Source: an uncultured Prevotella sp. (lineage in GTDB: Bacteria; Bacteroidota; Bacteroidia; Bacteroidales; Bacteroidaceae). From it: DNA of 55,953 bases. The stretch lies in the NCBI GenBank assembly GCA_946404405.1, contig CAMJDL010000018.1, positions 1-55,953 of the forward strand, in the 5' to 3' direction. Numbering within the stretch: the stretch's first letter is position 1; each line of letters begins with the position of its first letter. Shown piece by piece: positions 48,374-55,953 of the stretch. The position numbers were made by a program, and so were the translations under genes. The notes under the pieces were generated by a model. It was not told the origin of the DNA, made no database searches, and was given only the letters and a program-made list of their open reading frames with translations.

Positions 48374-49930
48374 TTAATGTTTGGGAATCATGAAATAGTC
48401 AGGCTCAATAGAGACGGTTGGCAGGTCAGCCGACGCACGTCTACGGGCGTTGGTCGTTGCGTTCTCGTAGTTGACGTAGCGGGCCAGGAAGTCCATGATC
48501 TGCAGCTTGTCGTCCTGGCTGAAGTGCTCAGGATTGTTAAGGTCCTGGTTATGAACGCCGCGCTCGCCGATAAGCATCATCGTATTGCTTTCATTGATTT
48601 TGTCAGGACGTGCACCCGTCCAAGGGTCGCTCTTGGCATAGTAGAACAGGATGGGGCATTCGGTCGTGGGCAGGAAGTTTTCGCGGATGTCCTTGATTCT
48701 CGAATTGTCGTAGGTGTCATAGAGCCATAAGTCCTGTTCGAAAAGACCGGAAGGATTAGAATTTTGCGGCACCTCACCAATCAGACTTACGTAGCGCGAG
48801 AAGTCGTAAGAAAGTTGTCCCAACTGCTTGGCAGTTTGAATATAGTAGGGATAGTCCGTCCAAGTTTTCCAGTAGTAGTCTTCCTCCTCGGCAGCCGGCG
48901 CTAAGGGTGAGTTGTACTTCCAAAGGCCGTTTTGTGTCAGGATGTTACGGAAATAGATGTAGTCGAGAATCACTTCCGGCTCAGCATCAGCCGACGGGAT
49001 GTTCAGCGCACGCTCCTTGGCCGTATTGTAGGAGAACTGGCTAAAGAAGAAGTTAGGCAGAGAGAACACATAGGTGCTCAAACTGCTGTCGAACCATGGG
49101 TATGTCTGCTCTGGGTGGAGTTCCTGTAGCTGGGCATTGTATTTCTCGCACATCTGGACGTAAGTGTTGTAGATGTTATTCTCGTTCTCGAGGTTCTCCA
49201 GCAGTTTGTTGTAGATGGCATGCATATTCTCGCGCTCGGCATCGCTGCCCGACTCCTCTTCGAGGTATGTGCCTATTGGCTTGTAGTAGAGCGATGTCAT
49301 GAAGGGCGAGCAGAACACGGTGGTCACCGTCATGTCGTTGGGGTAGAAGTAACGGTAGAAGAGCGATGTCATGCCGTCCTTGCTGGTACCGGTGCTGACC
49401 CACTCCTTGGGCAGCAGAGGCTTCAGGGACTGGAAGATGGCGTGGTGGTCGGCAGCAGCCTGCTCGATGGTGAGATAGTCCCAACGCGTGTCGTCCAAGT
49501 TCTTTGAGTCGCCAAAGTAGCGGTGCTCCACGATGATGAGGTTGGCGTCCATATTGGCCGCAATGTCGAGATGGGTATAGTTCTTCCAAGCGTCAGATAA
49601 ACCATATCCGCTGGTGTACATCACGGTAGGACGGTCGAAGCCCTTGAAGAAGAGAAATGCTTTCTGCTTTATTGTGCCTACCGAGGGATTGTTGTGGTCG
49701 ATAGGCTGACGGAAGAACACCTCGTAGAACTCGGTGAATCCGACATTATTCCAAGTAGGCGTGAAAGTTTTGATACTCTCTATGTTATCCACACCTTTGA
49801 GCAGGTCACCAAATGGGGTGGTAGATATCACAGGTTGTGGTGCGGGGTTGTCTTCGACTGAGCACGATGTCAGCACCGTTGATGTCATGCAGCAAAGGAC
49901 GGCTGCGAGCGTCATTAAAATCTTTTTCAT
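48374..49930 (-). CDS. S37-type (PS-10) serine tripeptidyl/prolyl aminopeptidase lipoprotein
   Basis: A 518-residue alpha/beta-hydrolase-type peptidase. Lipoprotein signal ends LTSC with SVEDNPAP. Motifs: FFRQPIDHNNP and LIIVEHRYFGDSKNL are typical of S28/S37 peptidases; the nucleophile is Ser183 in STGTSKDGMTS; Asp in AKSDPWTGARPD and His in ERGVHNQDL complete a plausible triad. Bacteroidetes members release di- or tripeptides from peptide N-termini. It lies between two M13 genes with spacers of 21 and 22 bp. The family name is by recollection; S28 is the alternative. Confidence 0.85.
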   Translation of the reverse strand: MKKILMTLAAVLCCMTSTVLTSCSVEDNPAPQPVISTTPFGDLLKGVDNIESIKTFTPTWNNVGFTEFYEVFFRQPIDHNNPSVGTIKQKAFLFFKGFDRPTVMYTSGYGLSDAWKNYTHLDIAANMDANLIIVEHRYFGDSKNLDDTRWDYLTIEQAAADHHAIFQSLKPLLPKEWVSTGTSKDGMTSLFYRYFYPNDMTVTTVFCSPFMTSLYYKPIGTYLEEESGSDAERENMHAIYNKLLENLENENNIYNTYVQMCEKYNAQLQELHPEQTYPWFDSSLSTYVFSLPNFFFSQFSYNTAKERALNIPSADAEPEVILDYIYFRNILTQNGLWKYNSPLAPAAEEEDYYWKTWTDYPYYIQTAKQLGQLSYDFSRYVSLIGEVPQNSNPSGLFEQDLWLYDTYDNSRIKDIRENFLPTTECPILFYYAKSDPWTGARPDKINESNTMMLIGERGVHNQDLNNPEHFSQDDKLQIMDFLARYVNYENATTNARRRASADLPTVSIEPDYFMIPKH

Positions 49931-49951
49931 ATTGTCGTTGTTTTGTTTTTA

Positions 49952-51943
49952 TTACCAAATTTTGACGCGATTTTCCGGAGCAAGGTAGAGCTTGTCGGTG
50001 GGCTTGACGCCGTAGAGTCTGTACCAGTCGTCCTGCAGGCGCATCATGCCATTTACGCGGTTGTGGGCGGCAGAGTGGTTGTCATGGTCACGATAATATT
50101 CCAACAATGCCGGGTAGAGTTCTGTCTCTTCTTTCCAAACTTGTGCGTACGAGAGGAAGAATTTCTTGATCTGCTCGTCAAATTGTGCTCCCTTAAAGCC
50201 CTGCTCGGTGAGTCGCTGCTTATAACATTCCAGAGCCAGTTCCTGACCACCGTAGTCGGCCATATTCTCTCCCAGCGTATTCTGGCCGTCAGCCATCAGA
50301 CCGGGAATGACTTCCAACTGGTTGTATAGGTCGATCATAATCTGTTGCTTAGCTTCGAAGGCCGCCTGGTCAGCAGGTTGCCACCAGTTGCGATAATTGC
50401 CGTTTTCGTCATATTTTGCACCATCGGCATCGAAACCATGACAGAATTCATGTCCGAAGGTGGTGGTGACGGCGTAGACCGTAGCGTCACTCAGATCGTT
50501 GTTGTAACGTGGCTTGGTAATCCAGGCAGGCAGGATGACAAGCGAGTTGGAAGAGGGCATATAGAAGGCGTTGTCAGTGGTGAACTGTGCCATGCCGGCC
50601 CACATGTCCCAGCCGCACTCGTCGGTACTCTTGCCACGCACGCTACTAATGGTCTGTACGGCATTCTGACGCAACTCAGTGACGGTAGCCAACAGGAAGT
50701 CGCTTTGCGGCTGGGGTGTCAGCTTGTCGTTCCACTGGTCGGGATATCCGATATAGAATTTCATAGCCTCGGCCTTCTTGCAAGCCTCAGCCTTGGTGGC
50801 AGCGCCCATCCAGTCGAGCTTGTTGACGCGACGGATGAAATTCTGGCGCATTTGCTCCATGATGTCCTGACATTGCTGCTTGCAGATGTTGTCGTAGCCA
50901 TAGCTTTCGGTCAGCAGACGATACTGATAATACTTGTTGTACTGCAGGGCACTGTTCAACATGCCGTTGCGGGTCGCGTTCTTTTTGATGCTGGGGACGA
51001 AAGGCAGGTCCTGTGCTAACACGTTGTAAATCATGTAGTCGCGGAGTAAATCTATATCCGGCTGCTCGACAATGTCGGCAAACTGAAGCATCAGTGTCAT
51101 GATGCCGTTATTACTCACAGCCCAGGTATCGTCAGCAAAGTCTTTATCCGTGAAGCCCATCATCTTCATGATAGCCTGAAGCTTCTGATCGTCTTCCTGA
51201 GACGGGGCACGATGCAAGAACGTCATTTCTTGGGGGCGGCGAAGCATCTCCAGATATGGGTTATAGAGACTCATCTCTATATTTTCCAAATAAATGGCAT
51301 GCTCAGTAATTTGGGCGATGCGTTCCTGAGAGAATCCAAAATTCGAGAGCTGTGAGCAATAGGCGGTAATGACGCTGTCCAACTGTTGCTTCTGGCCTCT
51401 TGCGATATAACTCAATACTTCAGTCGACATACCGCCTGTGCAGATGACATTAATACACATCTTGCCATCTTTAGCATCGGGAATCAAACGGAACAGGGGG
51501 CTGTAGCCTAACGTCTGCAGGTTGGTAAAGGCACTGTATATCTGGTCTGCCGTAGTCACTTGCTCCAGCATCTGCAGTCGTTCGCCGAGCAGCGCTTTGT
51601 TCTTGCTGTCGTCGTTCAAAGTCTGGTCAACCTGGCTGCGAAGTGTCACCATGACGGCGTCGTTACTGGTCTCCAGCATGTTTTTGAACAGTTCTGTCGT
51701 TTCGTTTTGAATCTGTTGGAAGATAGACGGTGAGGGATTGCTGCTGTTGAGCCACTGGCCGAGGGCATACTTGTAGAAGTCGTCGCCAGGACGTACCGAG
51801 TTGTCAATCTCGCTATCGTAGGTAAACGGTTTGTAGTCTGTGACTGGTGCGGGATTGTCTTCGATGCTACACGATGTCAGCGTCGTTGTTGTTGTCATAG
51901 CGCAGCAAAGGACGGCTGCGAGCGTCATTAGAATTTTTTTCAT
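49952..51943 (-). CDS. M13 metallopeptidase lipoprotein (second copy)
   Basis: A 663-residue zinc peptidase with lipoprotein signal (MKKILMTLAAVLCCAMT, LTSC, SIEDNPAP). The mature start NSVRPGDDFYKYALGQW, zinc site HEFCHGFD (498-502), GENMADYGG and the final VKIW are all M13 features. The HExxH carries Cys at position 4, still compatible with activity. The frame is open upstream to 52024, but the promoter box at 52022-52029 lies there, so ATG 51943 is the start. First gene of the operon leading to the S37-type and the other M13 genes. Confidence 0.93.
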   Translation of the reverse strand: MKKILMTLAAVLCCAMTTTTTLTSCSIEDNPAPVTDYKPFTYDSEIDNSVRPGDDFYKYALGQWLNSSNPSPSIFQQIQNETTELFKNMLETSNDAVMVTLRSQVDQTLNDDSKNKALLGERLQMLEQVTTADQIYSAFTNLQTLGYSPLFRLIPDAKDGKMCINVICTGGMSTEVLSYIARGQKQQLDSVITAYCSQLSNFGFSQERIAQITEHAIYLENIEMSLYNPYLEMLRRPQEMTFLHRAPSQEDDQKLQAIMKMMGFTDKDFADDTWAVSNNGIMTLMLQFADIVEQPDIDLLRDYMIYNVLAQDLPFVPSIKKNATRNGMLNSALQYNKYYQYRLLTESYGYDNICKQQCQDIMEQMRQNFIRRVNKLDWMGAATKAEACKKAEAMKFYIGYPDQWNDKLTPQPQSDFLLATVTELRQNAVQTISSVRGKSTDECGWDMWAGMAQFTTDNAFYMPSSNSLVILPAWITKPRYNNDLSDATVYAVTTTFGHEFCHGFDADGAKYDENGNYRNWWQPADQAAFEAKQQIMIDLYNQLEVIPGLMADGQNTLGENMADYGGQELALECYKQRLTEQGFKGAQFDEQIKKFFLSYAQVWKEETELYPALLEYYRDHDNHSAAHNRVNGMMRLQDDWYRLYGVKPTDKLYLAPENRVKIW

Positions 51944-52021
51944 GTTTTTATTATTTAATCTTAATTTGAATTTTATTATTTCAGTTTCATGCAATTTCGC
52001 CTTTGTTGTTCTTTTCGACTG

Positions 52022-52029
52022 CAAAAATA
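52022..52029 (-). promoter_or_regulatory. -7 box TATTTTTG for the M13-S37-M13 operon
   Basis: The minus strand reads TATAGTATTTTTGCAGTCG, 78 bp upstream of ATG 51943. The -33 position holds GACT, the end of a direct repeat, rather than TTTG. Confidence 0.65.
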
Positions 52030-52049
52030 CTATATTTTATAATAATAAT

Positions 52050-52089
52050 AGTCTCATGGTAGGAAAAAAAAGTCTCATTTCGGGAAAAA
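52050..52089 (-). promoter_or_regulatory. Direct repeat pair, 21-bp period, next to the -33 position (activator site candidate)
   Basis: AGTCTCATGGTAGGAAAAA (52050-52068) and AGTCTCATTTCGGGAAAAA (52071-52089) agree at 15 of 19 positions and start exactly 21 bp apart, two helical turns. They abut the protease-operon promoter. Two direct repeats spaced by 21-22 bp are the known layout of LytTR-family activator sites; that assignment is inference. Confidence 0.65.
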
Positions 52090-52205
52090 TCGTAGACTTT
52101 CTTTCTTGTTTCAAACATCGAGTTGTCGATGAAATGGACGATTTTTGCTATTTTCTTTGGTATTCATAGGGACAGCCTCATATCGAGCATGTCCCCGCAT
52201 GATGT

Positions 52206-52238
52206 GAAAAAGTAAGCCTGGCAATTTCTGCCAGGCTT
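52206..52238 (-). terminator. Intrinsic terminator after the beta-barrel gene
   Basis: AAGCCTGGCA (52214-52223) pairs perfectly with TGCCAGGCTT (52229-52238), 5-nt loop. On the minus strand the stem is followed by ACTTTTTC, so it terminates the gene ending at 52264. Confidence 0.88.
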
Positions 52239-52263
52239 GGAAATCTCGATGAAACCGTTATAA

Positions 52264-52947
52264 TTATAAGGCAAACTTATAACCAATAGTAAACTGGATG
52301 ACGCTGTTCTTGCAGTCATCATAATCCCTGTTAAACAAGTTGTTCAGGCCGAGATTCTGGATATCTTCCTTACTCTTGTTAATCTTGGTCAAACCGAGAT
52401 TGTAACGAGCATCGATGACGACGTTGTCAGTCTCGTAAGAGAGGCCAAGGGGAATAGAAAGGTCGAAAGAGTTGCATGCATCTTTGATGTCTCTGTCTTC
52501 GGATAGTAAAGTACCTTTTCCATCAATCTTTGCATTCGCGCTCAGCAAGAAACCTGGCTGGATACCAGCCTTAATGGCAAAGCCTTTGGCAAAGTAAAAG
52601 TTGGCAACGATGGGAATGGTCAAGTAACCAAGTTTGCGCTGATTCTTGTCCCAACCGCTATTAGATGTCGTGTATTCACCATAGTCACAGCCCTGGCGTG
52701 AATACATAATACCGGCAGCCACTGAGAAATTCTTAGCCAGACCATATTCAGCCTCAACACCCAGTGCAAAGTCAACCATAAAATTAGAATTCTCCGTACT
52801 AGTACCAACCGTAGGATAATTTGCTCCAGTAAGGTTAACGATGTTCATACCAACTTTGGGTTGCAGTGTAAACTGACCTACTTCGTTTTGTGCACTTGCA
52901 GTCAGGCAAGCTACTGCCATTGCTGCAATCATCATCATCTTTTTCAT
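52264..52947 (-). CDS. PorT-like outer-membrane beta-barrel protein
   Basis: The protein is 227 residues with a signal peptide (1-19, TASAQ) and alternating amphipathic strands: GQFTLQPKVGMNIVNLTG, FALGVEAEYGLAKNFSVAAG, FAIKAGIQPGFLLSA and a final strand VIQFTIGYKFAL ending in a hydrophobic residue after Phe. This matches the outer-membrane beta-barrel domain family (OMP_b-brl_2) in Bacteroidetes, of unknown specific function. It follows the small lipoprotein gene by 57 bp and is the last gene before a terminator, so it may be part of the C11 peptidase transcript. Confidence 0.85.
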   Translation of the reverse strand: MKKMMMIAAMAVACLTASAQNEVGQFTLQPKVGMNIVNLTGANYPTVGTSTENSNFMVDFALGVEAEYGLAKNFSVAAGIMYSRQGCDYGEYTTSNSGWDKNQRKLGYLTIPIVANFYFAKGFAIKAGIQPGFLLSANAKIDGKGTLLSEDRDIKDACNSFDLSIPLGLSYETDNVVIDARYNLGLTKINKSKEDIQNLGLNNLFNRDYDDCKNSVIQFTIGYKFAL

Positions 52948-53004
52948 TTTTTCATTATTTTTATTAAAAGAAACAATTATTTTTTATTAATGAGATTCTT
53001 AATA

Positions 53005-53601
53005 TTATTGGATGTATAATTTGAGGTATAGGACCTCTTGCTTGCTCGCGATAACATTGTCATTATCGAAATATTGCTGAACTTTATTTTTGTAAGGAGA
53101 TAAGTTAATGGGTTGAGAAGAATGTTCGTAGGTGCTCCTAGGAGCATTCTCACTTTTACCGTTGTCATAGATGGCCGTGACGCCCTGTAAGCCATTTGGC
53201 AAAACGGTAATTCTGCTGGTATAAATATCGTAAGGGAGGCTATCTGTGTCGAGGTTCTTTGGCTTAGTTAAATAAAGATTTAGGGTAGCCTTAATGCTTT
53301 TTTTATAGGTAACGGTCTTGGCCCATTTTCCGTTATTGATAACTTCTTTTTGTTCCTGTCCGTTCTCGTCTGTATATTCAACCTCAAGCTTATCGCAAAG
53401 TAAAAAAAGATTGCCACAGACCTTGTTGTCTACTTGTATCTCTTGAGGGATCTCAAGGCTATAGTCAACCTGATAGGCTACGACCTTGGGCTGGGCTGGA
53501 GGCGTATTGTCATCATCACTGTCACTGCCGCAGGCGGTGAGTACTGTTGCTGTCATTGCGCAGCAAAGGACGGCTGCGAGCGTCATTAGAATCTTTTTCA
53601 T
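53005..53601 (-). CDS. Small lipoprotein of unknown function sharing the protease signal cassette
   Basis: A 198-residue lipoprotein whose first 17 residues (MKKILMTLAAVLCCAMT) are identical to those of the M13 protein at 49952-51943. The lipobox is LTAC with GSDSDDDN following, an acidic surface-export signal. The mature part is beta-rich (YQVDYSLEIPQEI, VCGNLFLLCDKLEVEY, ITVLPNGLQGVTAIYD) and resembles no family that I recognise. It lies between the C11 peptidase genes and the beta-barrel gene in the same direction, with spacers of 28 and 57 bp. It could be a peptidase inhibitor, chaperone or binding partner, but nothing in the sequence proves it. Confidence 0.75.
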   Translation of the reverse strand: MKKILMTLAAVLCCAMTATVLTACGSDSDDDNTPPAQPKVVAYQVDYSLEIPQEIQVDNKVCGNLFLLCDKLEVEYTDENGQEQKEVINNGKWAKTVTYKKSIKATLNLYLTKPKNLDTDSLPYDIYTSRITVLPNGLQGVTAIYDNGKSENAPRSTYEHSSQPINLSPYKNKVQQYFDNDNVIASKQEVLYLKLYIQ

Positions 53602-53629
53602 TGTCGTATGATTTTAAATGTTATTGTTT

Positions 53630-55249
53630 TTATAATGTAGGTATTCCAGACATATCGTCTTCAGGCAATTCGTAACTGAACGACGATGGGCTCCAAGCTG
53701 GTGGTGCAGACTCGTTGATGAGCAGCCAACGACTCCAACCTACCAACTTATCGAAAGTGGTCTGCTGGTAAGTATCAGCGAAAGTGCTAGGCCAAGTACC
53801 AAATTCATCGAGTTCGTAATTATCTAAGTGTCCACTACTACTGTCGCCACCATTGGACACATATTTATAGACTTCCATGATGCCATCGGGATAATATAGT
53901 GTTGCGAACTTCAAATCAATATAATCATAATCGTATTTAACAAGACAGCCTTTGACACCAAGAATCACGCTGTAATCAACCTGATAGTTGTGGTCCGTCA
54001 AGTATTTAGCGTAACGCTGTTTGACAAGGCAGGCGTTAAATGCTGTTGAGAGACGCTGGAAAAGGTCATCGTCAAAGACTTCTGGTAATGTTACGAAAAA
54101 CATTTCCAGGTATTTAGCAAAATCATAGAACGGGGGTTTTTTGTTCACTTTCACTGCATTAGCCGTACATTCATCAATGAGGGCTCGCTGTTCTGGCGTA
54201 CCGTTTTGATAGGTATCGACTAGCCGGTCTGTAAATTCCCTTAGCACAGGAGCCAAGTCGTTCAAACGGTTGGTCTCTGTCAGTGTGAGGTCGTAGTAAT
54301 TGGGTGTTTCAGGAACTCTAGGGTCATAGAATACTGCGTCCCAACTATCCACACTAGCATCCACGAAATTTGCCAACGCCTCTTTTGTATCAAGTCCGGA
54401 GGCCATGTTGTCTGCCAAACTCTCGAGTGCCCCACCCCTAGACCAGAGGGTATATGTGGAACTGACAGTGTAGTCGGTCACGTCTTTTATTTCGTAGAGG
54501 AACTCGATATTGTTCATCAGGCAGAGATATAATACGATGCCTTCAGGCCGCACGTTGGCATTCTTCACTGCTTGTGCGAAGTTTTTTGCTGTTAAACATT
54601 TATTGTTATAACCATCGTCATAAAGCATTCCGCGATGCATGGCTTTCTCGGGCAGATCCTCGGGAGGAAAGTAACCACCACCATGGTCGGCCATCACAAG
54701 GATGTATTTCTTTGCAGGATAGTTCTTGGCAGCCCAATTGATGAAGTTGGTGAGTGAGTCAGGACAGGTGCAGTCAGCATTCATTTCACCATAGGGTTTT
54801 GCTTCTTGAAACTGTTGGCGCAGGGTCTTCTTGGGATTGACGGCAAAGCGGTAGGTAGCTCCTGGCTTTGGACGGCATAGGAGGATATAGTCATAAAGAC
54901 CTACTTTTTCTAACTCTTCGTCGGTCATTTCTCCTAATTCCTTGAGATCTTCATCAATACCTTCTTCGGTTAACCCGTTAAATAATGAGACTGATGCTTT
55001 ATACTGAGCCACAATGTTCACATGGTCGAAAGTTTCTGGCTTTGCGCTGTAGAATTGGTGAAAATTCCAGATGATTTCAGCATCAACATCCCCAGAACCC
55101 GTACCGTACCAAAGAATGGTAGCATCTGCCAAGTCTTCCGGCTCCGGAGATGGAGGAACAGGATTGTCTTCGTTAGTACAAGCTGTCTGTACCATCATTA
55201 TCATTGTGCTGCAAAAGACGACTGCAAGCGTCATTAGAATCTTTTTCAT
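53630..55249 (-). CDS. C11 (clostripain-like) cysteine peptidase lipoprotein
   Basis: This 539-residue protein starts MKKILMTLAVVFCSTM with lipobox QTAC followed by TNEDNPVP. The catalytic His is His189 in VMADHGGGYFP and the Cys is Cys243 in VLYLCLMNNIEFLYE, which fits the C11 dyad and its CLMNNIE-type helix, though the usual Asp before Cys is replaced by Leu. The fold begins ILWYGTGSGDVDAEI. C11 peptidases cut after Arg or Lys and often self-activate. Residues 330-539 form a C-terminal region with a conserved FDKLVGWSRWLLIN segment shared with the next gene. It is followed by the small lipoprotein gene after 28 bp. Confidence 0.86.
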   Translation of the reverse strand: MKKILMTLAVVFCSTMIMMVQTACTNEDNPVPPSPEPEDLADATILWYGTGSGDVDAEIIWNFHQFYSAKPETFDHVNIVAQYKASVSLFNGLTEEGIDEDLKELGEMTDEELEKVGLYDYILLCRPKPGATYRFAVNPKKTLRQQFQEAKPYGEMNADCTCPDSLTNFINWAAKNYPAKKYILVMADHGGGYFPPEDLPEKAMHRGMLYDDGYNNKCLTAKNFAQAVKNANVRPEGIVLYLCLMNNIEFLYEIKDVTDYTVSSTYTLWSRGGALESLADNMASGLDTKEALANFVDASVDSWDAVFYDPRVPETPNYYDLTLTETNRLNDLAPVLREFTDRLVDTYQNGTPEQRALIDECTANAVKVNKKPPFYDFAKYLEMFFVTLPEVFDDDLFQRLSTAFNACLVKQRYAKYLTDHNYQVDYSVILGVKGCLVKYDYDYIDLKFATLYYPDGIMEVYKYVSNGGDSSSGHLDNYELDEFGTWPSTFADTYQQTTFDKLVGWSRWLLINESAPPAWSPSSFSYELPEDDMSGIPTL

Positions 55250-55282
55250 TGTTGTCTATTATTTTTTGTGATTGTCTTTTTC

Positions 55283-55953
55283 CTAAATAGTCGGGACTTC
55301 TGACATGTCGTCAAAGGGCAATTTGAAGTAGAACGACGAGGGACTCCATGCGGGGGGCGCAGCTTGGTTGATGAGCAGCCAGCGGCTCCAGCCTACCAAC
55401 TTGTCGAAGGTCGTCAGCTGGTAGGTGTCGGCAAAGGTGCTGCCCCATGTGCCCTTCTTCAACAACTCATAGTGGGCGAGACTGCCGTCGCTGCTGTCAT
55501 CGCCGCTACCACCCACGTATTTGTATGTTTCCTTGGTGCCGTCGGTGTAATAAGCAATTGCTTTCGCCAGGTCCTTGTCCCTCCCGTATTTATCTGAAGT
55601 GTAATAGTATTCTACATAATTGCCTTTCACGGCAAGCATCATGCTGTAATCGACCTGATAGTTGTGGTTGGTCAGGTATTTGGCATAGCGCTGATGGGCA
55701 ATACAGCCGTTGAATGTCGTCTTGACACGATTGTAGAGGTCTTGGTCAAAGACGTCAGGCAGTGCCTCGAAGAGACTCTTCATGTATTTCGCCAAGTCGT
55801 AGAATGGCTCAGTGTTATCCACCTTCACGGCATGGGCGGTACACTCGTTGATGGCAGCTCGCTGCTCATCGGTGCCGTTCTGATAAGTGTTGACCAGACG
55901 GTCGGTGAACTCTTTCAGTACGGGAGCCAAGTCGTCGAGACGCTTGGTCTCAG
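55283..55953 (-). CDS. Second C11 peptidase paralogue, C-terminal part only (window edge)
   Basis: The last 223 codons of a protein whose start lies beyond the right edge; the frame is open through 55953 (ETKRLDD). It aligns to the C-terminal part of the C11 peptidase next door: DLAPVLKEFTDRLVNTYQNG, AKYLTNHNYQVDYSMML, FDKLVGWSRWLLINQAAPPA and the terminal SEVPTI. The two genes are therefore tandem duplicates, with the catalytic half of this copy not visible. The spacer to the next gene is 33 bp, so both may be on one transcript. Confidence 0.85.
   Translation of the reverse strand, partial: ETKRLDDLAPVLKEFTDRLVNTYQNGTDEQRAAINECTAHAVKVDNTEPFYDLAKYMKSLFEALPDVFDQDLYNRVKTTFNGCIAHQRYAKYLTNHNYQVDYSMMLAVKGNYVEYYYTSDKYGRDKDLAKAIAYYTDGTKETYKYVGGSGDDSSDGSLAHYELLKKGTWGSTFADTYQLTTFDKLVGWSRWLLINQAAPPAWSPSSFYFKLPFDDMSEVPTI

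Larger units (their letters stand above)
51944..52263. other. 320-bp intergenic region with promoter, direct repeats and a terminator
   Basis: It holds the leader and promoter of the protease operon (-7 box 52022-52029), a pair of 19-bp direct repeats (52050-52089) and the terminator of the beta-barrel gene (52206-52238). The segment 52090-52205 shows only a short G/C-rich imperfect inverted sequence (GGACAGCC...GTCCCC) and no gene. Confidence 0.75.

Noticed and set aside
51944..52024. Upstream extension of the second M13 gene
   Set aside because: The lipoprotein signal begins at 51943 and the extension reaches the promoter box at 52022-52029.

Overview
This window looks like a chromosomal segment from a Bacteroidales bacterium, most likely the Prevotella/Segatella/Xylanibacter group of gut or rumen polysaccharide degraders. 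The evidence is a SusC/SusD pair, RagB/TonB-type receptors, DUF3826, DUF4249, DUF5123-like and DUF6298-like proteins, and many lipoproteins with a Cys plus acidic (EDNP) export signal. At least a dozen -7 boxes match the Bacteroidetes TAnnTTTG consensus, and Shine-Dalgarno sites are largely absent. I saw no tRNA, rRNA, CRISPR array, insertion sequence or phage gene. Species-level assignment is not possible from reading alone.

Layout. (1) 1-4648, minus strand: a pectin-directed operon of pectate lyase, DUF3826 and a large DUF6298-like beta-helix protein. The last runs off the left edge and has no stop inside the window. (2) 4779-9465: a TonB-dependent receptor with a DUF4249 lipoprotein, a small lipocalin-like lipoprotein on the opposite strand, and a monocistronic surface lipoprotein with a clear promoter and terminator. 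(3) 9593-27752, plus strand: a polysaccharide utilisation operon of exported sugar isomerase-like protein, DUF5123-like glycan-binding lipoprotein, SusC, SusD, GH2, GH106, sialate O-acetylesterase-type esterase and a second GH2. With region 1 this suggests breakdown of a rhamnose-containing, acetylated pectin. No sensor-regulator gene lies in the window. (4) 27775-33770: 6-phosphofructokinase, an EamA transporter, a lipoprotein-anchored family II inorganic pyrophosphatase, a repeat-rich intergenic region and a GH3 glycosidase. (5) 33987-40648, plus strand: topA, aroK, speA, argB, an ECF sigma factor and a one-TM partner. (6) 40862-46372: a heparinase II/III-like enzyme, secreted endonuclease I, an MscS-type channel, pgeF and a LOG-family hydrolase. 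(7) 46444-55953, minus strand: a surface-protease island with two M13 metallopeptidases, an S37-type serine peptidase, a beta-barrel protein, a small lipoprotein and two tandem C11 (clostripain-like) peptidases, the second cut by the right edge.

Three patterns stand out. First, many short degenerate tandem repeats with roughly 7-12 bp periods sit in gene junctions, signal-peptide codons and interdomain codons. Each locus has its own unit, yet several units recur at two distant loci, and one family carries an identical promoter with it. Second, unrelated proteases in region 7 share a nearly identical 5-prime signal-peptide/lipobox cassette at the DNA level, and one of the operons has a 21-bp-spaced direct repeat where the -33 element should be. 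Third, the family II pyrophosphatase keeps all its metal and active-site motifs but carries a lipoprotein signal, so it appears to work outside the cytoplasm.
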